DNA of 64,000 nucleotides. It comes from Promethearchaeota archaeon (lineage in GTDB: Archaea > Asgardarchaeota > Lokiarchaeia > Sigyniarchaeales > SOKP01). The position numbers and the translations under genes are program-made. The notes beneath the pieces are model-generated. The model had not been told where the DNA came from, did not search any database, and was given only the letters and a program-made list of their open reading frames with translations. Each line of letters begins with the position of its first letter. Position 1 is the first letter of the stretch. Below, in pieces: positions 40,807 through 49,629 of this stretch. The DNA lies in assembly GCA_016840085.1 (NCBI GenBank), contig JAEOTA010000012.1:1-64000 (forward strand). Direction: 5' to 3'.

Positions 40807-40922
40807 ATATGGCAGAGTAGGTTGACCAAGAAATATAGTTAGTAAAAAAACAATATTTAAAAATTTAATCCTTTTCTCTTTTCTACTTTTTTAATCAATT
40901 GTTTAAGATTACAAATTTTCTA

Positions 40923-41330
40923 TTAAGGTAAAAATTCAATTTTTCTCCTTGGAAAGGATTCATTTTCTAAATGTTCAAAAAATTCTTGTTCAGATAAATA
41001 GACTGCTTTCTTCAATTTATAGCCGTCTCCTGTGTCTTCAAGTTCTTTTAGTGCAACATTATCTAAATATATAATATCACTATGATTAATAATTCCTTGA
41101 TTTACCATTTCTCTCATTATCGAATTTCCATCAGATTGAGTCAGTATAGCTGGTGTTTGATCTAATTTATTTCCGTGAACGATGCCTACTCTTGCCTTGG
41201 TTTCAATAGCACCATTAATTATAACATAATGAACAATGAAAATAATGCAATCGTTTTTTTCACAAAAAAATTTGACCTTTTTGGCGGTGTCTTTTGAATA
41301 GACGAAAAAAATCCAAGATCTTCTCCCCAT
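40923..41330 (-). CDS. Unknown 135-aa protein, last gene of HEPN cluster
   Basis: Alpha/beta protein with two hydrophobic strands (SWIFFVYSKDTAKKVKFFC and CIIFIVHYVIINGAI) and an acidic C-terminal half. No family is recognised and no nucleotidyltransferase motif is seen. GTGAGG precedes the ATG. It lies 71 bases downstream of the HEPN gene on the same strand and is probably its co-transcribed neighbour. Confidence 0.6.
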   Translation of the reverse strand: MGRRSWIFFVYSKDTAKKVKFFCEKNDCIIFIVHYVIINGAIETKARVGIVHGNKLDQTPAILTQSDGNSIMREMVNQGIINHSDIIYLDNVALKELEDTGDGYKLKKAVYLSEQEFFEHLENESFPRRKIEFLP

Positions 41331-41401
41331 TTATATGCCCTCACTAATTATTTTTTGTCTTTTTTTTTGGAAAAACTATTAATTTGTGAAAAGAAGGTGA
41401 T

Positions 41402-41767
41402 TTAAATCCCATCTATTGAATTTATTATTTCTTCCGAAAGAACTATACTATTCTCACAGAATTTCTTATCTAACATTGTATTTAAGTGATAATCAGCTTT
41501 TACTCGATTATCTCTTAATTTATCTAACATATTTTTTAATATAGTCTCATCAAGCTCATCTAAAACATCAAGAACATCTTGATGTTGACGTTCTTTATCA
41601 AATCTTTTTGCTTTATATCTTATCAAATATTCTCTTGTTGTTAAAAAGGCAGCATAATATGCTCGCCCTATTACAGTTCTGAATTTTCCTTGTTCATCTA
41701 AATTATCGTTATCTTTTATGCTTTTCGCGACATCTAGGAAAATCTCTGGATTAAAATATATTCTCAC
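41402..41767 (-). CDS. HEPN-domain protein
   Basis: All-helical protein of 121 residues. GRAYYAAFLTTREYL is the first-helix pattern of HEPN domains and RDNRVKADYHL contains an R-x5-H (RVKADYH) in the place of the RNase motif R-x4-6-H. HEPN proteins act as RNases or toxins, often with an antitoxin nucleotidyltransferase; none is recognisable here. GTG start with GGGAG five bases upstream. It follows the 185-aa gene at a 10-base gap. Confidence 0.72.
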   Translation of the reverse strand: MRIYFNPEIFLDVAKSIKDNDNLDEQGKFRTVIGRAYYAAFLTTREYLIRYKAKRFDKERQHQDVLDVLDELDETILKNMLDKLRDNRVKADYHLNTMLDKKFCENSIVLSEEIINSIDGI

Positions 41768-41777
41768 TAAATCTCCC

Positions 41778-42335
41778 TCACATCACGAGTTTTATGAAAA
41801 AATTCCTTTTCAATTCTTTAATTTTTCTGGCACTTTCTTCTGAGCTTATAAGAATCATTGATTTTATTCTACCGTATATTAGAGTATTTATTTTTTTCCA
41901 CAAAAACATTTCTTGATTGAAGGGGATACCTTGAAAGTTTAAATAGAGTACAAGTTTCTCATAATCTGGAATTTCCCAATCTCCTTCAAAAAGAATTGTA
42001 TTTTCCAAACTCACTTTTTCTTGTTCGATAAAATCGTTTAAACTTCTTTCTATTTGACTTATGAATTTCCTAAAAATTGAATTGTGAACGATTAAATTCT
42101 CTACTTTGTTACTAAATTGTAATAATAGTCTTACTGGTGTTTTAACAGTATGTAGAATTTGTTCCCAATAATATATATTTTCCTCAACATCAGGGCTCTC
42201 AATTCCTTTCTTGAAAACATCAACAATTCCCGTAGCATTAGTACCAAATGATAATTTAACACTTGATGTATCATTGTTGTGATAAATTATGGGATTGTCC
42301 AATGATGTTTCCAAATCAGGTTCAATTGATTCCAT
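41778..42335 (-). CDS. Unknown 185-aa protein of HEPN cluster
   Basis: Soluble protein whose first 35 residues look disordered or beta (NNDTSSVKLSFGTNA) and whose remainder is mostly helical, with a basic C-terminus (SARKIKELKRNFFIKLVM). I recognise no family. Tight spacing to both neighbours (16 and 10 bases) makes an operon with the HEPN gene likely. Confidence 0.6.
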   Translation of the reverse strand: MESIEPDLETSLDNPIIYHNNDTSSVKLSFGTNATGIVDVFKKGIESPDVEENIYYWEQILHTVKTPVRLLLQFSNKVENLIVHNSIFRKFISQIERSLNDFIEQEKVSLENTILFEGDWEIPDYEKLVLYLNFQGIPFNQEMFLWKKINTLIYGRIKSMILISSEESARKIKELKRNFFIKLVM

Positions 42336-42351
42336 TTTTCCTTAAATCTGT

Positions 42352-43230
42352 TTAATTTTCTTTTTCTTCTTTCTCTTCTTTTTTAATTCCTTGGTTAGAA
42401 GGTGTTATAGGAACTCGAACAAGTGCTGGAACTTGTTCTAAAACTGGAGTTTTGGTTACTATCCTTGGTGGATTAAATAGGAAATATAATTCTCTATATT
42501 GTTTACCAATTTCCCAAAGTTCAGAATTGTATTTATTAAAATCCAGACTATCATTAAGATAATTTTTAACAATAAAATTAATATGGACTTCTAAATATTT
42601 TTGATAATCATCTTCATTTATTTCCTCTTTAGAATAGTTTTTTTCAATTACATAGTTGTATAAAATAGACAGTAGTTTAAAATACAAGTAGACCATATTT
42701 TCTTTGAGTGCGCAAGAATGGTTTTTCATTATTCTTATCATTACCCCTAAAACTCCATTTATTAAAGTACTATTTATTTTCTTTAAACTTTCTTTATTTT
42801 CTTCTAAGAATTCTAATATCTTTCTAAAAATTATGCTTGTAAACTCGATATTTTTCATATAAACTTCGGATTCTAATTCATCTTTATGAAATTCATTAAT
42901 TTTTTCTGTAAAATCTTGAAACTCTTGCCACAATCTCTCAATATTAATGCCTTGATAAAAATTATTTTTAATAGATGTAATCGTTTTTTTTCCTATTACT
43001 TTAGCAGAATTGAAAATATTTCTTTTATTTTGAAATATACCGATATAATCATTTGCAATATCCTTAAGGATTGCTGCAATAAGAAATATTTCTTTAGTTT
43101 CAAGAAAAATACTATTTTCCATGAGACGATTGGCAGCAATGTTCATTAAATTAAATTTATCATTTTCAAAAGCTTTTATACAGTATTCTAAATCTTGAGA
43201 AAGAATTTCAATATTTAAGGGATTCTTCAT
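42352..43230 (-). CDS. Unknown all-helical protein, first gene of HEPN cluster
   Basis: About 292 residues, helical throughout, with a Pro-rich then Lys/Glu-rich tail (GIKKEEKEEKEN). No signal peptide or membrane helix. I start it at ATG 43230, three codons inside a TTG-initiated frame. No family recognised; the helical repeats could be a scaffold. It leads a four-gene minus-strand unit with the HEPN protein third. Confidence 0.58.
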   Translation of the reverse strand: MKNPLNIEILSQDLEYCIKAFENDKFNLMNIAANRLMENSIFLETKEIFLIAAILKDIANDYIGIFQNKRNIFNSAKVIGKKTITSIKNNFYQGINIERLWQEFQDFTEKINEFHKDELESEVYMKNIEFTSIIFRKILEFLEENKESLKKINSTLINGVLGVMIRIMKNHSCALKENMVYLYFKLLSILYNYVIEKNYSKEEINEDDYQKYLEVHINFIVKNYLNDSLDFNKYNSELWEIGKQYRELYFLFNPPRIVTKTPVLEQVPALVRVPITPSNQGIKKEEKEEKEN

Positions 43231-43239
43231 ATCTATCAA

Positions 43240-43612
43240 AAAATAATTATTTTTTTTTTATTTTAAAATTTCTCTCTATTCAGAAAAAAAGGTTATGAAT
43301 AAATAATTTCGCTTTTCTTTATGAAAAAGTTGGTTAATCGATATTGTATTTTTTCTCAATTTTTTATTTATTAAAAAATCAAATTCAAGAATGGTAGAAT
43401 ACCATAAATCTGATTATATATGAAATGATTTCCTTCCTTTTTAGAACCAAAAAAATTGAATAGACTATTAAAGTAAGTATAAAGAGAGAACCAGAAGGAA
43501 AGTTATAAAAGTAATCTATTTGTAATATGGGTACAATTTAAATTTTTATTTTAAAGTAGCTTTAGTGAAATTTCAATTTAAACTGATTATAAAGCTTTGA
43601 GGTAGTAAAGAA
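43240..43612. other. 373-base AT-rich intergenic region
   Basis: Divergent spacer between the HEPN cluster and the thioesterase relic. It must hold the cluster promoter. No gene, repeat or RNA is seen. Confidence 0.4.
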
Positions 43613-44080
43613 ATGGTTGAAGAACAAGAAAGAGTCTATTTTCAGGATCAATGGCCTGAAATAGCAACTCAATGTTGGGGTTGTGGAAGAAATAATGAAC
43701 ATGGCTTACAAATCAAGAGTTAATGGGATGGAGATGAAGCAGTTTGTGAGTGGAAAGCAAAAGAATATCATATGGTATTCCCTGGTACTGTAAGTGGAGG
43801 GATTATCGCTTCAATTGTAGAGTGTCATTGTGGTAATACTGCTATTGCTCACTTATATAAAAAAGAGGGGAGAGAACTTGGCGAGGTTCCTTACCCTGGC
43901 ATTGTTAGTGGTACATTAACAGTAAAATATTTGATGCCGATACCTATAAGAAGGCCAATCACATTGCGTGCTAAAGTTGAGGATGCTACCGATAAAAAAA
44001 TTACTGTTTCCTGTTCTGTTTATTCAAGAAATAAATTATGTGCAAAAGGAGAATTAATTGCCATAAAAGTTGGTCGTTAA
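43613..44080 (+). pseudogene. Hotdog-fold (PaaI-like) thioesterase with in-frame TAA
   Basis: ATG 43613, preceded by GAGGT, opens a frame reading 36 residues with CWGCGRNNEHGLQIKS, then TAA at 43721-43723. The same frame continues WDGDEAVCEWKAKEYHMVFPGTVSGG to 44080. CFGCG-N-x-GL is the usual start of PaaI/YigI-type thioesterases and the remainder is a normal hotdog domain, so the protein is one gene of about 155 residues broken at one codon. TAA is not a known selenocysteine or pyrrolysine codon. Nonsense mutation or sequence error is likeliest. Confidence 0.78.
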
Positions 44081-44304
44081 ATTAATAATATTTCTTTTTT
44101 TTCATCAGAATTTTAAAATAATTAAGGGATAAGACGAAAGCTAAAATAATTTTATTGGAACTCAAAGGAATTTGGGAAAACTAATAAAAGAAATTGGTTT
44201 TAGAAAAAACCTAAATTTTTAAGACTAGATTAAATTTTCAATCATATTATATGAAAAAAGTCGAAATATGATAAGTTTTTAAAAAAAGAGAGGACAAGAT
44301 TAAA

Positions 44305-45336
44305 ATGCGCGCAGTTATAGTTGAAAAATTTGGCAATATAACTATTAAAGATATCCCTAAACCTTCCCCTGGACATGAAGAAGCCTTAGTTAAAATCTCT
44401 AGCGCAGGTGTTTGCCATTCGGATCTACATCTCGCTTATGGGGATTGGCCCGTAGCAACACCGCCATTCCCTCTGGGGCATGAAGGTATAGGAATAGTTG
44501 AGGAATTAGGTGCTGGTGCTGAGGCTTTTGTGCAGAAGGGCGATAGAGTTATATTGGGTCTGGGTGGAACAGCAGGAGGATATTGGTGTGGAGCTTGTGA
44601 ATATTGCCTTGCTGGAAAACCTATGTTGTGTTTACAGCGTAAGAATCTTATTGGAATATATAGTGAATATGTTTCAATTTGGGCAAAAGCTTTAGTAAAA
44701 TTACCTGATGAAATAAGTGATAGAGAAGTTCCATTAGCATGTGCCGGTTTAACAGCATATAGCGCTATCAAAAAACTTGCTAAGTTTGGAATACCAGCAG
44801 GCAAATTAATTGCTATTATTGGTGCTGCGGGGGGGCTTGGACACTATGCAGTACAGATTGCTAAAGCATTCGGATATAAGGTCATCGGAGTGGATATAGG
44901 CCCTGAAAAATTGGAATTTGTTAAAAAACTGGGAGCAGATCATGCCGTAGAGGTTAGTGAAGCAATGAAGTTCGTTAAGAAGAAGCTTGGCGGTGTATAC
45001 GCAAGCATAGTATTTTCATCAAAAATAGCAGGTTTTGAGCTTGGTTTAAAATTGCTTAAGGCAGGGGGTGTACTTATTGCTGTGGGATTACCTGCCTTTA
45101 AGGAAGGATCGATATCAATAAATCCATTTGAGTTTATATTAAAGGGTTTACATATAGTGGGATCGTTAGTGGGTACTGTAGAAGAAATGAGAGAATTAGT
45201 CCAATTAGCAGCAGAAGGTAAAGTTAAAACTCATATAGGTAGAGTTGCGAATCTTTCAGAATTGAATCAAGTATTTGAGGAATTAGAGCAAGGAAAAATC
45301 GTAGGAAGGGCAATTATTGATAATATCATGGAGTAA
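44305..45336 (+). CDS. Zinc-dependent alcohol dehydrogenase
   Basis: Medium-chain dehydrogenase of 343 residues. Catalytic zinc ligands sit in GVCHSDLHLAYGDWP and GHEGIG; the structural zinc site is the four-cysteine CGACEYCLAGKPMLC. The Rossmann motif is GAAGGLGHYAVQIAK. Length and motifs match archaeal NAD(P)-dependent ADHs of the AdhP/AdhT type. GAGAGGAC lies upstream of the ATG. Substrate unknown. Confidence 0.92.
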   Translation: MRAVIVEKFGNITIKDIPKPSPGHEEALVKISSAGVCHSDLHLAYGDWPVATPPFPLGHEGIGIVEELGAGAEAFVQKGDRVILGLGGTAGGYWCGACEYCLAGKPMLCLQRKNLIGIYSEYVSIWAKALVKLPDEISDREVPLACAGLTAYSAIKKLAKFGIPAGKLIAIIGAAGGLGHYAVQIAKAFGYKVIGVDIGPEKLEFVKKLGADHAVEVSEAMKFVKKKLGGVYASIVFSSKIAGFELGLKLLKAGGVLIAVGLPAFKEGSISINPFEFILKGLHIVGSLVGTVEEMRELVQLAAEGKVKTHIGRVANLSELNQVFEELEQGKIVGRAIIDNIME

Positions 45337-45643
45337 TAGAACTTGGTTAATATGGTTTAAGCAGATTTCTATTGCCTAAACTCAATAATTTCAATTTTTT
45401 ATTACTCATCTGATTTTGTAAACATTATTTTCTTATTGGTGCTTGAAAGAATTCATTTTCTTCTAGTTCAACCTCAAGATGAAAGAAAATCCGTATATTC
45501 TGAAAATCCGAGGGATAAATCTACGTAAAAAAATAAATAAAAAAAGTAAATTCTTCTTGGGAATCAGCTCACTCTAAAACAATTTATCGGTAAACTAAAC
45601 CAAAAAAAAAAATATAGAATTAGTTTTAAAAAGACGTATGATT
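45337..45643. other. 307-base AT-rich intergenic region
   Basis: Convergent spacer between the ADH gene and the small helical protein. It contains A- and T-runs that may act as terminators for both. No gene is seen. Confidence 0.4.
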
Positions 45644-45871
45644 TTACAGTGCCTTTAAGGCTTTATCAAGTTCTTCAAGTTGCTCCTTTGAAAATTGTCC
45701 AGGAGCCATCTGTTCAGAATATTCTTGAATCTGGCGTAAACTAAAACCCATAGCCATTTGGGCTTGAGGACTTTCAACGAGCTGTTTTAGGTTTTCTCTA
45801 ATGAACTTTCCAGAAACCTCATCTTCTAAAAGATCACCAAGAGTCATGTCAACATTATACTTATCTGGCAT
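45644..45871 (-). CDS. Small helical protein, 75 aa
   Basis: Compact acidic protein: MTLGDLLEDEVSGKFIRENLKQLVES, then MAMGFSLRQIQEYSEQMAPGQFSKEQLEELDKAL. This resembles the small helical domain with an L-L-D-x-x-x-x-x-I-x-x-x-L-P pattern found alone or at the C-terminus of various enzymes and solute-binding proteins. The role is unknown. Good frame, ATG start; 229 bases downstream of the Fae-Hps start region on the opposite side, same strand as Fae-Hps. Confidence 0.65.
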   Translation of the reverse strand: MPDKYNVDMTLGDLLEDEVSGKFIRENLKQLVESPQAQMAMGFSLRQIQEYSEQMAPGQFSKEQLEELDKALKAL

Positions 45872-46100
45872 TTTCTATAAACTCCTTCTTATTTACTAAT
45901 ATTAAAGTTTTACTTTAATAGTTGTATTTAATTCGTTAATTGATATAAATTTATTTTAAAGATAGTCTTTAACAAAACTGTGATTTCTCTCTTTTTACAT
46001 TTAAATGCCTTTTAAAAATAAAACTTTATAATCAGAATTTTAAAAAAAATTTAGGATAAACTGAGATCTAAAAAAAATTAATCCCATGTAGCTTTTTTAC

Positions 46101-47396
46101 TTAATCCCATTTTGGTCCACCTGATTTTTCAACTGTGTTGTCATCATCTTCCGAGTGGATTCTCTTTAAGTCAATGTCTTGATATCCTGGGAGAACATTA
46201 AGCATCCGTCTCATAGCAAATTTAATATCTTTAGATGATGCGATGAAACGCCCTACAATTAAAATGTCTGCTCCTTGATTCAAGGCATATGCAGCAGAAC
46301 TTGGCTCAATACCTCCAGCGACAGCGACTAATACTCTATCTCGCCCTGAAGCCTTCTTTTGACTTGCATATAATTCTTTAATTTTCGGTACTAGTGTCCA
46401 TCTCTGCTTTTGCTGAGCGTCAGGGGATAATTTTCCTTCTGTTGACTGTTCAACATCTATAGCTCTATGAATTATAACGACATCCGGAGTTTGCTTTAGC
46501 GAACCCAGCTTCTCTATAGGATTTTGAACTTCCATTGTATCCACGAATGCGTGAATTCCAAGTCGTTGTGCTTCTAAGATAAACTTATCAAGTGAAGCAG
46601 TAGCAGCTAATCCACTTGCTACGACAGCGTCAGCAGTTGCATCAAAGGCAAAATCAACTTCTAATTTTCCTACATCCAATGTCTTTAAATCAGCAACTAT
46701 AAATTTGTCTTTGGCAACATCCCGAATTTGTTTAATCGATTCTACACCATATTTCTTAAGAAAAGGTGTTCCAACTTCAAGTATGATACGATCACTCTTT
46801 GGTAATTCCTTAACAACTTTAATTTGCTTTTCCAAGGCAGGATGATCTAATGCTACTTGTATATATGGTGGACGCCAGAGTCTAGGTACTCGAATCCCCG
46901 CAACTGGGTGTTTTGCGCGGTCTTTATCATAAAATATCTTTTCAATTGGAGGATAATTTTTAAGAGCTCTCTGAATTGCTAACTTTGTAGCACCGTAATT
47001 ATATTGATAGATTTTTCGGTAATCTGTAGCTTCAGGATGTATAAACACACTCACGATTATTACCCAATCATCCAATTTATTCATAGGGATTAAACCTTCT
47101 TCTACGGCATCAGCAATACCTTTTGCTACTGCTGCTTGAGCAGGACCAAATATTTTGTTAGCATCTTCCATATCTGACACAGTGACCTTAGGAACGATCA
47201 AAGAGACTGGTTTGGATAAGAGATTAGGACGTATAGCTCCGAGCAATCCACCGTGACCTTTTGAAGGAGTACTTAACGCATTTGCGAAAGAAATTCCGAC
47301 AGGCCCATCTTTTGAACCAACTATTAAATCTACATGAGCTAGATTGGGAGCTTCTCCGATCAGTGCTTCTCCGATAAAATATTCATTTTTAGCCAT
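46101..47396 (-). CDS. fae-hps: Fused formaldehyde-activating enzyme / 3-hexulose-6-phosphate synthase
   Basis: Bifunctional protein of 431 residues. Residues about 1-165 are Fae (LAHVDLIVGSKDGPVG with the catalytic His, NALSTPSKGHGGLLGAIRPN), which binds formaldehyde to a pterin. Residues about 190-400 are Hps (YIQVALDHPALEKQ, FIVADLKTLD, AVAGGIEPSSA), which in archaea without the oxidative pentose pathway runs backward to give ribulose 5-phosphate plus formaldehyde. The fusion is known in methanogens and other archaea. No phi (isomerase) gene lies nearby. Confidence 0.95.
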   Translation of the reverse strand: MAKNEYFIGEALIGEAPNLAHVDLIVGSKDGPVGISFANALSTPSKGHGGLLGAIRPNLLSKPVSLIVPKVTVSDMEDANKIFGPAQAAVAKGIADAVEEGLIPMNKLDDWVIIVSVFIHPEATDYRKIYQYNYGATKLAIQRALKNYPPIEKIFYDKDRAKHPVAGIRVPRLWRPPYIQVALDHPALEKQIKVVKELPKSDRIILEVGTPFLKKYGVESIKQIRDVAKDKFIVADLKTLDVGKLEVDFAFDATADAVVASGLAATASLDKFILEAQRLGIHAFVDTMEVQNPIEKLGSLKQTPDVVIIHRAIDVEQSTEGKLSPDAQQKQRWTLVPKIKELYASQKKASGRDRVLVAVAGGIEPSSAAYALNQGADILIVGRFIASSKDIKFAMRRMLNVLPGYQDIDLKRIHSEDDDNTVEKSGGPKWD

Positions 47397-47642
47397 ATGA
47401 TTTTCCTTTTTTAATTATAAAATATTTCTTTTTATTAATTTTGGAGAGTTTATTTATTTATAATAATGTATTTTTGAGATAACACTACAATTATCTAGAG
47501 TTAATCTTCTATTAATAAAATTATTGATTGAATTATCCCTTAAATAATAAAAAAGATTTAAAGAAAATTGTGGTAAAAATACCGAAATTCTTTCATTTCA
47601 GAAATTTCATTTTCAATTTTGTTAATTTGAGATATAGACATG

Positions 47643-48770
47643 CTATCTCTTTATCTCCATGATTAAATCGTGTATACGATTAAGTCCTGATGTAAGGTAA
47701 TCTGGGGGTAATCCAAAACTGATCCGAAAAAATTTATCCATACCGAAATGATCCCCGGGTACAATAAAAACGCTTTTTTCCTTACGTAATCGCTCTGCAA
47801 ATTCAGTGGAGTTGATGTCTAAATGATATCGAACAAAAGCAATTGCGGCTGCTTGTGGAGGCACAACACTAAATGTATTTTCATGGTCATCCATCCATTG
47901 TTTTAAGATAGGATATCCTTTACGAATGTAATTACGAGTGCGTTGTATAATACGTGGTCGCACTTTAGGAGAGAGTGCGATTGCAGCAAGTTTGTTTGAT
48001 AACATCGTAGCACTAATGGTAGTATATTCATGCCGTGCCCAAATTTGATCTATAGTATCAACAGGAGCAATTACCCATCCAATACGTAGTCCTGGTAATC
48101 CATACGCTTTACTCATGCTACCAACTGCTACAAGTCTGTCATATCGTCCAAAAAAAGAGGGGGTTTGTTTATCCGTTAAACGTTCAGCGCCGCAGTAGAC
48201 TTCATCAGTTAAAATCCATGCCCTAGCTTGTTCTGCTATATCTATGATTGCTTTCATTTCATTCTCGGTAAGGATGTAACCAGTGGGATTATTAGGATTA
48301 CAAACAGCTATTAATTTGGTATTTCTGGTTACAATTTCGTTTAACTCATCTAGATCAGGTTTCCAACCATTTTCCTCTCGCAGATGGAATGTTTTTAATT
48401 TGAAATCAAAATTCTTAGCAATACCCCAAATTTGCATGTAATTAGGTAGCATAATAACGATTTCATCGCCGGTATTAAGTAGTGTGTGAATAGTGTTATA
48501 ATTAGCTTCAATTGCCCCTGTTGTAACTAAAATATTATTTATGGTAGCACCATCATACAACGCAGCAATATTTTCTCTTAATTCAGGGATACCATTAACA
48601 TATGGGTAGTTAAGATCGGTAGCAAGCAACTGGTCGATATTATTAGGATTATCTGATAATAGGTCGCTGAGCAAAATTGGATGAACACCACTTTCGGATA
48701 GGTTGAATTCAACTTCTTGCTCATACTTGGACATCCAACGTTCCATAAGAAAGGATTGAAATTGTGGCAT
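47643..48770 (-). CDS. Class I/II aminotransferase (PLP)
   Basis: Fold-type I PLP enzyme, 375 residues. The Schiff-base lysine is in GSMSKAYGLPGLRIGW; AVCNPNNPTGYIL and LTDEVYCGAE provide the cofactor-binding Asn and Asp/Tyr, and the C-terminal Arg is in FFRISFG. Aspartate-type aminotransferase or capreomycidine-synthase-like enzymes are closest by eye. Substrate not defined. No operon partner is tightly linked. Confidence 0.88.
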   Translation of the reverse strand: MPQFQSFLMERWMSKYEQEVEFNLSESGVHPILLSDLLSDNPNNIDQLLATDLNYPYVNGIPELRENIAALYDGATINNILVTTGAIEANYNTIHTLLNTGDEIVIMLPNYMQIWGIAKNFDFKLKTFHLREENGWKPDLDELNEIVTRNTKLIAVCNPNNPTGYILTENEMKAIIDIAEQARAWILTDEVYCGAERLTDKQTPSFFGRYDRLVAVGSMSKAYGLPGLRIGWVIAPVDTIDQIWARHEYTTISATMLSNKLAAIALSPKVRPRIIQRTRNYIRKGYPILKQWMDDHENTFSVVPPQAAAIAFVRYHLDINSTEFAERLRKEKSVFIVPGDHFGMDKFFRISFGLPPDYLTSGLNRIHDLIMEIKR

Positions 48771-48971
48771 TTTATTATCTTTTTTGTTTTGAAATATTAT
48801 AGAGAAATTATGAAATATATAATAAAAGGATCATGCATAGTAGCTTCTCAAAATATCGAATTTCTTTCTAAGGTTTAATAAAGCAGTTTTTTATTAAAAT
48901 TCAAAAATTATAAATAACCAAATTGACATTTATATCAAAGAATAAAAATTAATAGAAAGGGTGAAAATTAA

Positions 48972-49271
48972 ATCACATACACAATAGCAGAAGGTAAATT
49001 CCCTAAAAAACCTGGATATGGTAAAGTAGTAATAGCGTGCAGAAAAGATTTTAGAAATTTTAAAAAAGATAACGGAAATAGAATTGCTCAGTTTATAGAT
49101 GAAAGAATCACACGATTTGCTCAGATGGGTTTGGATCTTAAAGTAATTAATAACCAGAAAGATAATTTAGAAGGTATTAGGAAACTTTTTAGGGAAGGAA
49201 AAGAGGATACAGCATTTTCGTTGTTTTTTAGGACATTTCCAACGTGTTTACCTTATAGAACAAGGCTTTAA
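48972..49271 (+). CDS. Unknown 99-aa protein with apparent ATC start
   Basis: The frame follows an in-frame TAA (48969-48971) directly and reads TYTIAEGKFPKKPGYGKVVI and on to RTFPTCLPYRTRL. There is no ATG, GTG or TTG until an internal ATG about 50 codons in. ATC at 48972 lies seven bases after AAGGGTGA, ideal Shine-Dalgarno spacing. The product is basic and alpha/beta; family unknown. The start assignment is inference from spacing, supported by similar cases at rpoN and L7Ae. Confidence 0.6.
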   Translation: MTYTIAEGKFPKKPGYGKVVIACRKDFRNFKKDNGNRIAQFIDERITRFAQMGLDLKVINNQKDNLEGIRKLFREGKEDTAFSLFFRTFPTCLPYRTRL

Positions 49272-49283
49272 TATATAAAAAAT

Positions 49284-49616
49284 CTAAATAACTTCAATTG
49301 AATCGATATTCCAGAGATATTTTTTCAGATCAATTTTAAATTCACCTGAAAACTCAATTCCTTCTAATTCTAACAGTTTTTTTTGATACTGTTTATCCTC
49401 AATTGACGACATAGATAATTTACCATTTGAACTTATGACACGGTGCCATGGCAAATGATATTTCTTACTTGAAGAATGAAGAACCCAAGAAACTTGTCTT
49501 GCGGCTTTAGGATTTCCTGCTATTTTAGCAATAAATCCATAAGTGAGAACTTTACCCTCCGGAATGTTTTTAATTATATTTATAATTCTTTGTGTAAAAT
49601 CACTAGGAATTGACAC
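49284..49616 (-). CDS. Alkyltransferase-like (ATL) DNA-damage protein
   Basis: Protein of 110 residues homologous to the DNA-binding domain of O6-alkylguanine-DNA methyltransferase: IPEGKVLTYGFIAKIAG, ARQVSWVLHSS and PWHRVISSNGKLS. The methyl-acceptor Cys of PCHRV is replaced by Trp, the hallmark of ATL proteins that flag alkylated bases for nucleotide excision repair. The start is GTG. It is 13 bases upstream-adjacent to the radical SAM gene end. Confidence 0.9.
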   Translation of the reverse strand: MSIPSDFTQRIINIIKNIPEGKVLTYGFIAKIAGNPKAARQVSWVLHSSSKKYHLPWHRVISSNGKLSMSSIEDKQYQKKLLELEGIEFSGEFKIDLKKYLWNIDSIEVI

Positions 49617-49629
49617 TCACCATTTTGAA

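Noticed and set aside
43721..43723. TAA as a recoded codon in the thioesterase
   Set aside because: Many genes here end normally with TAA, so genome-wide reassignment is not credible.
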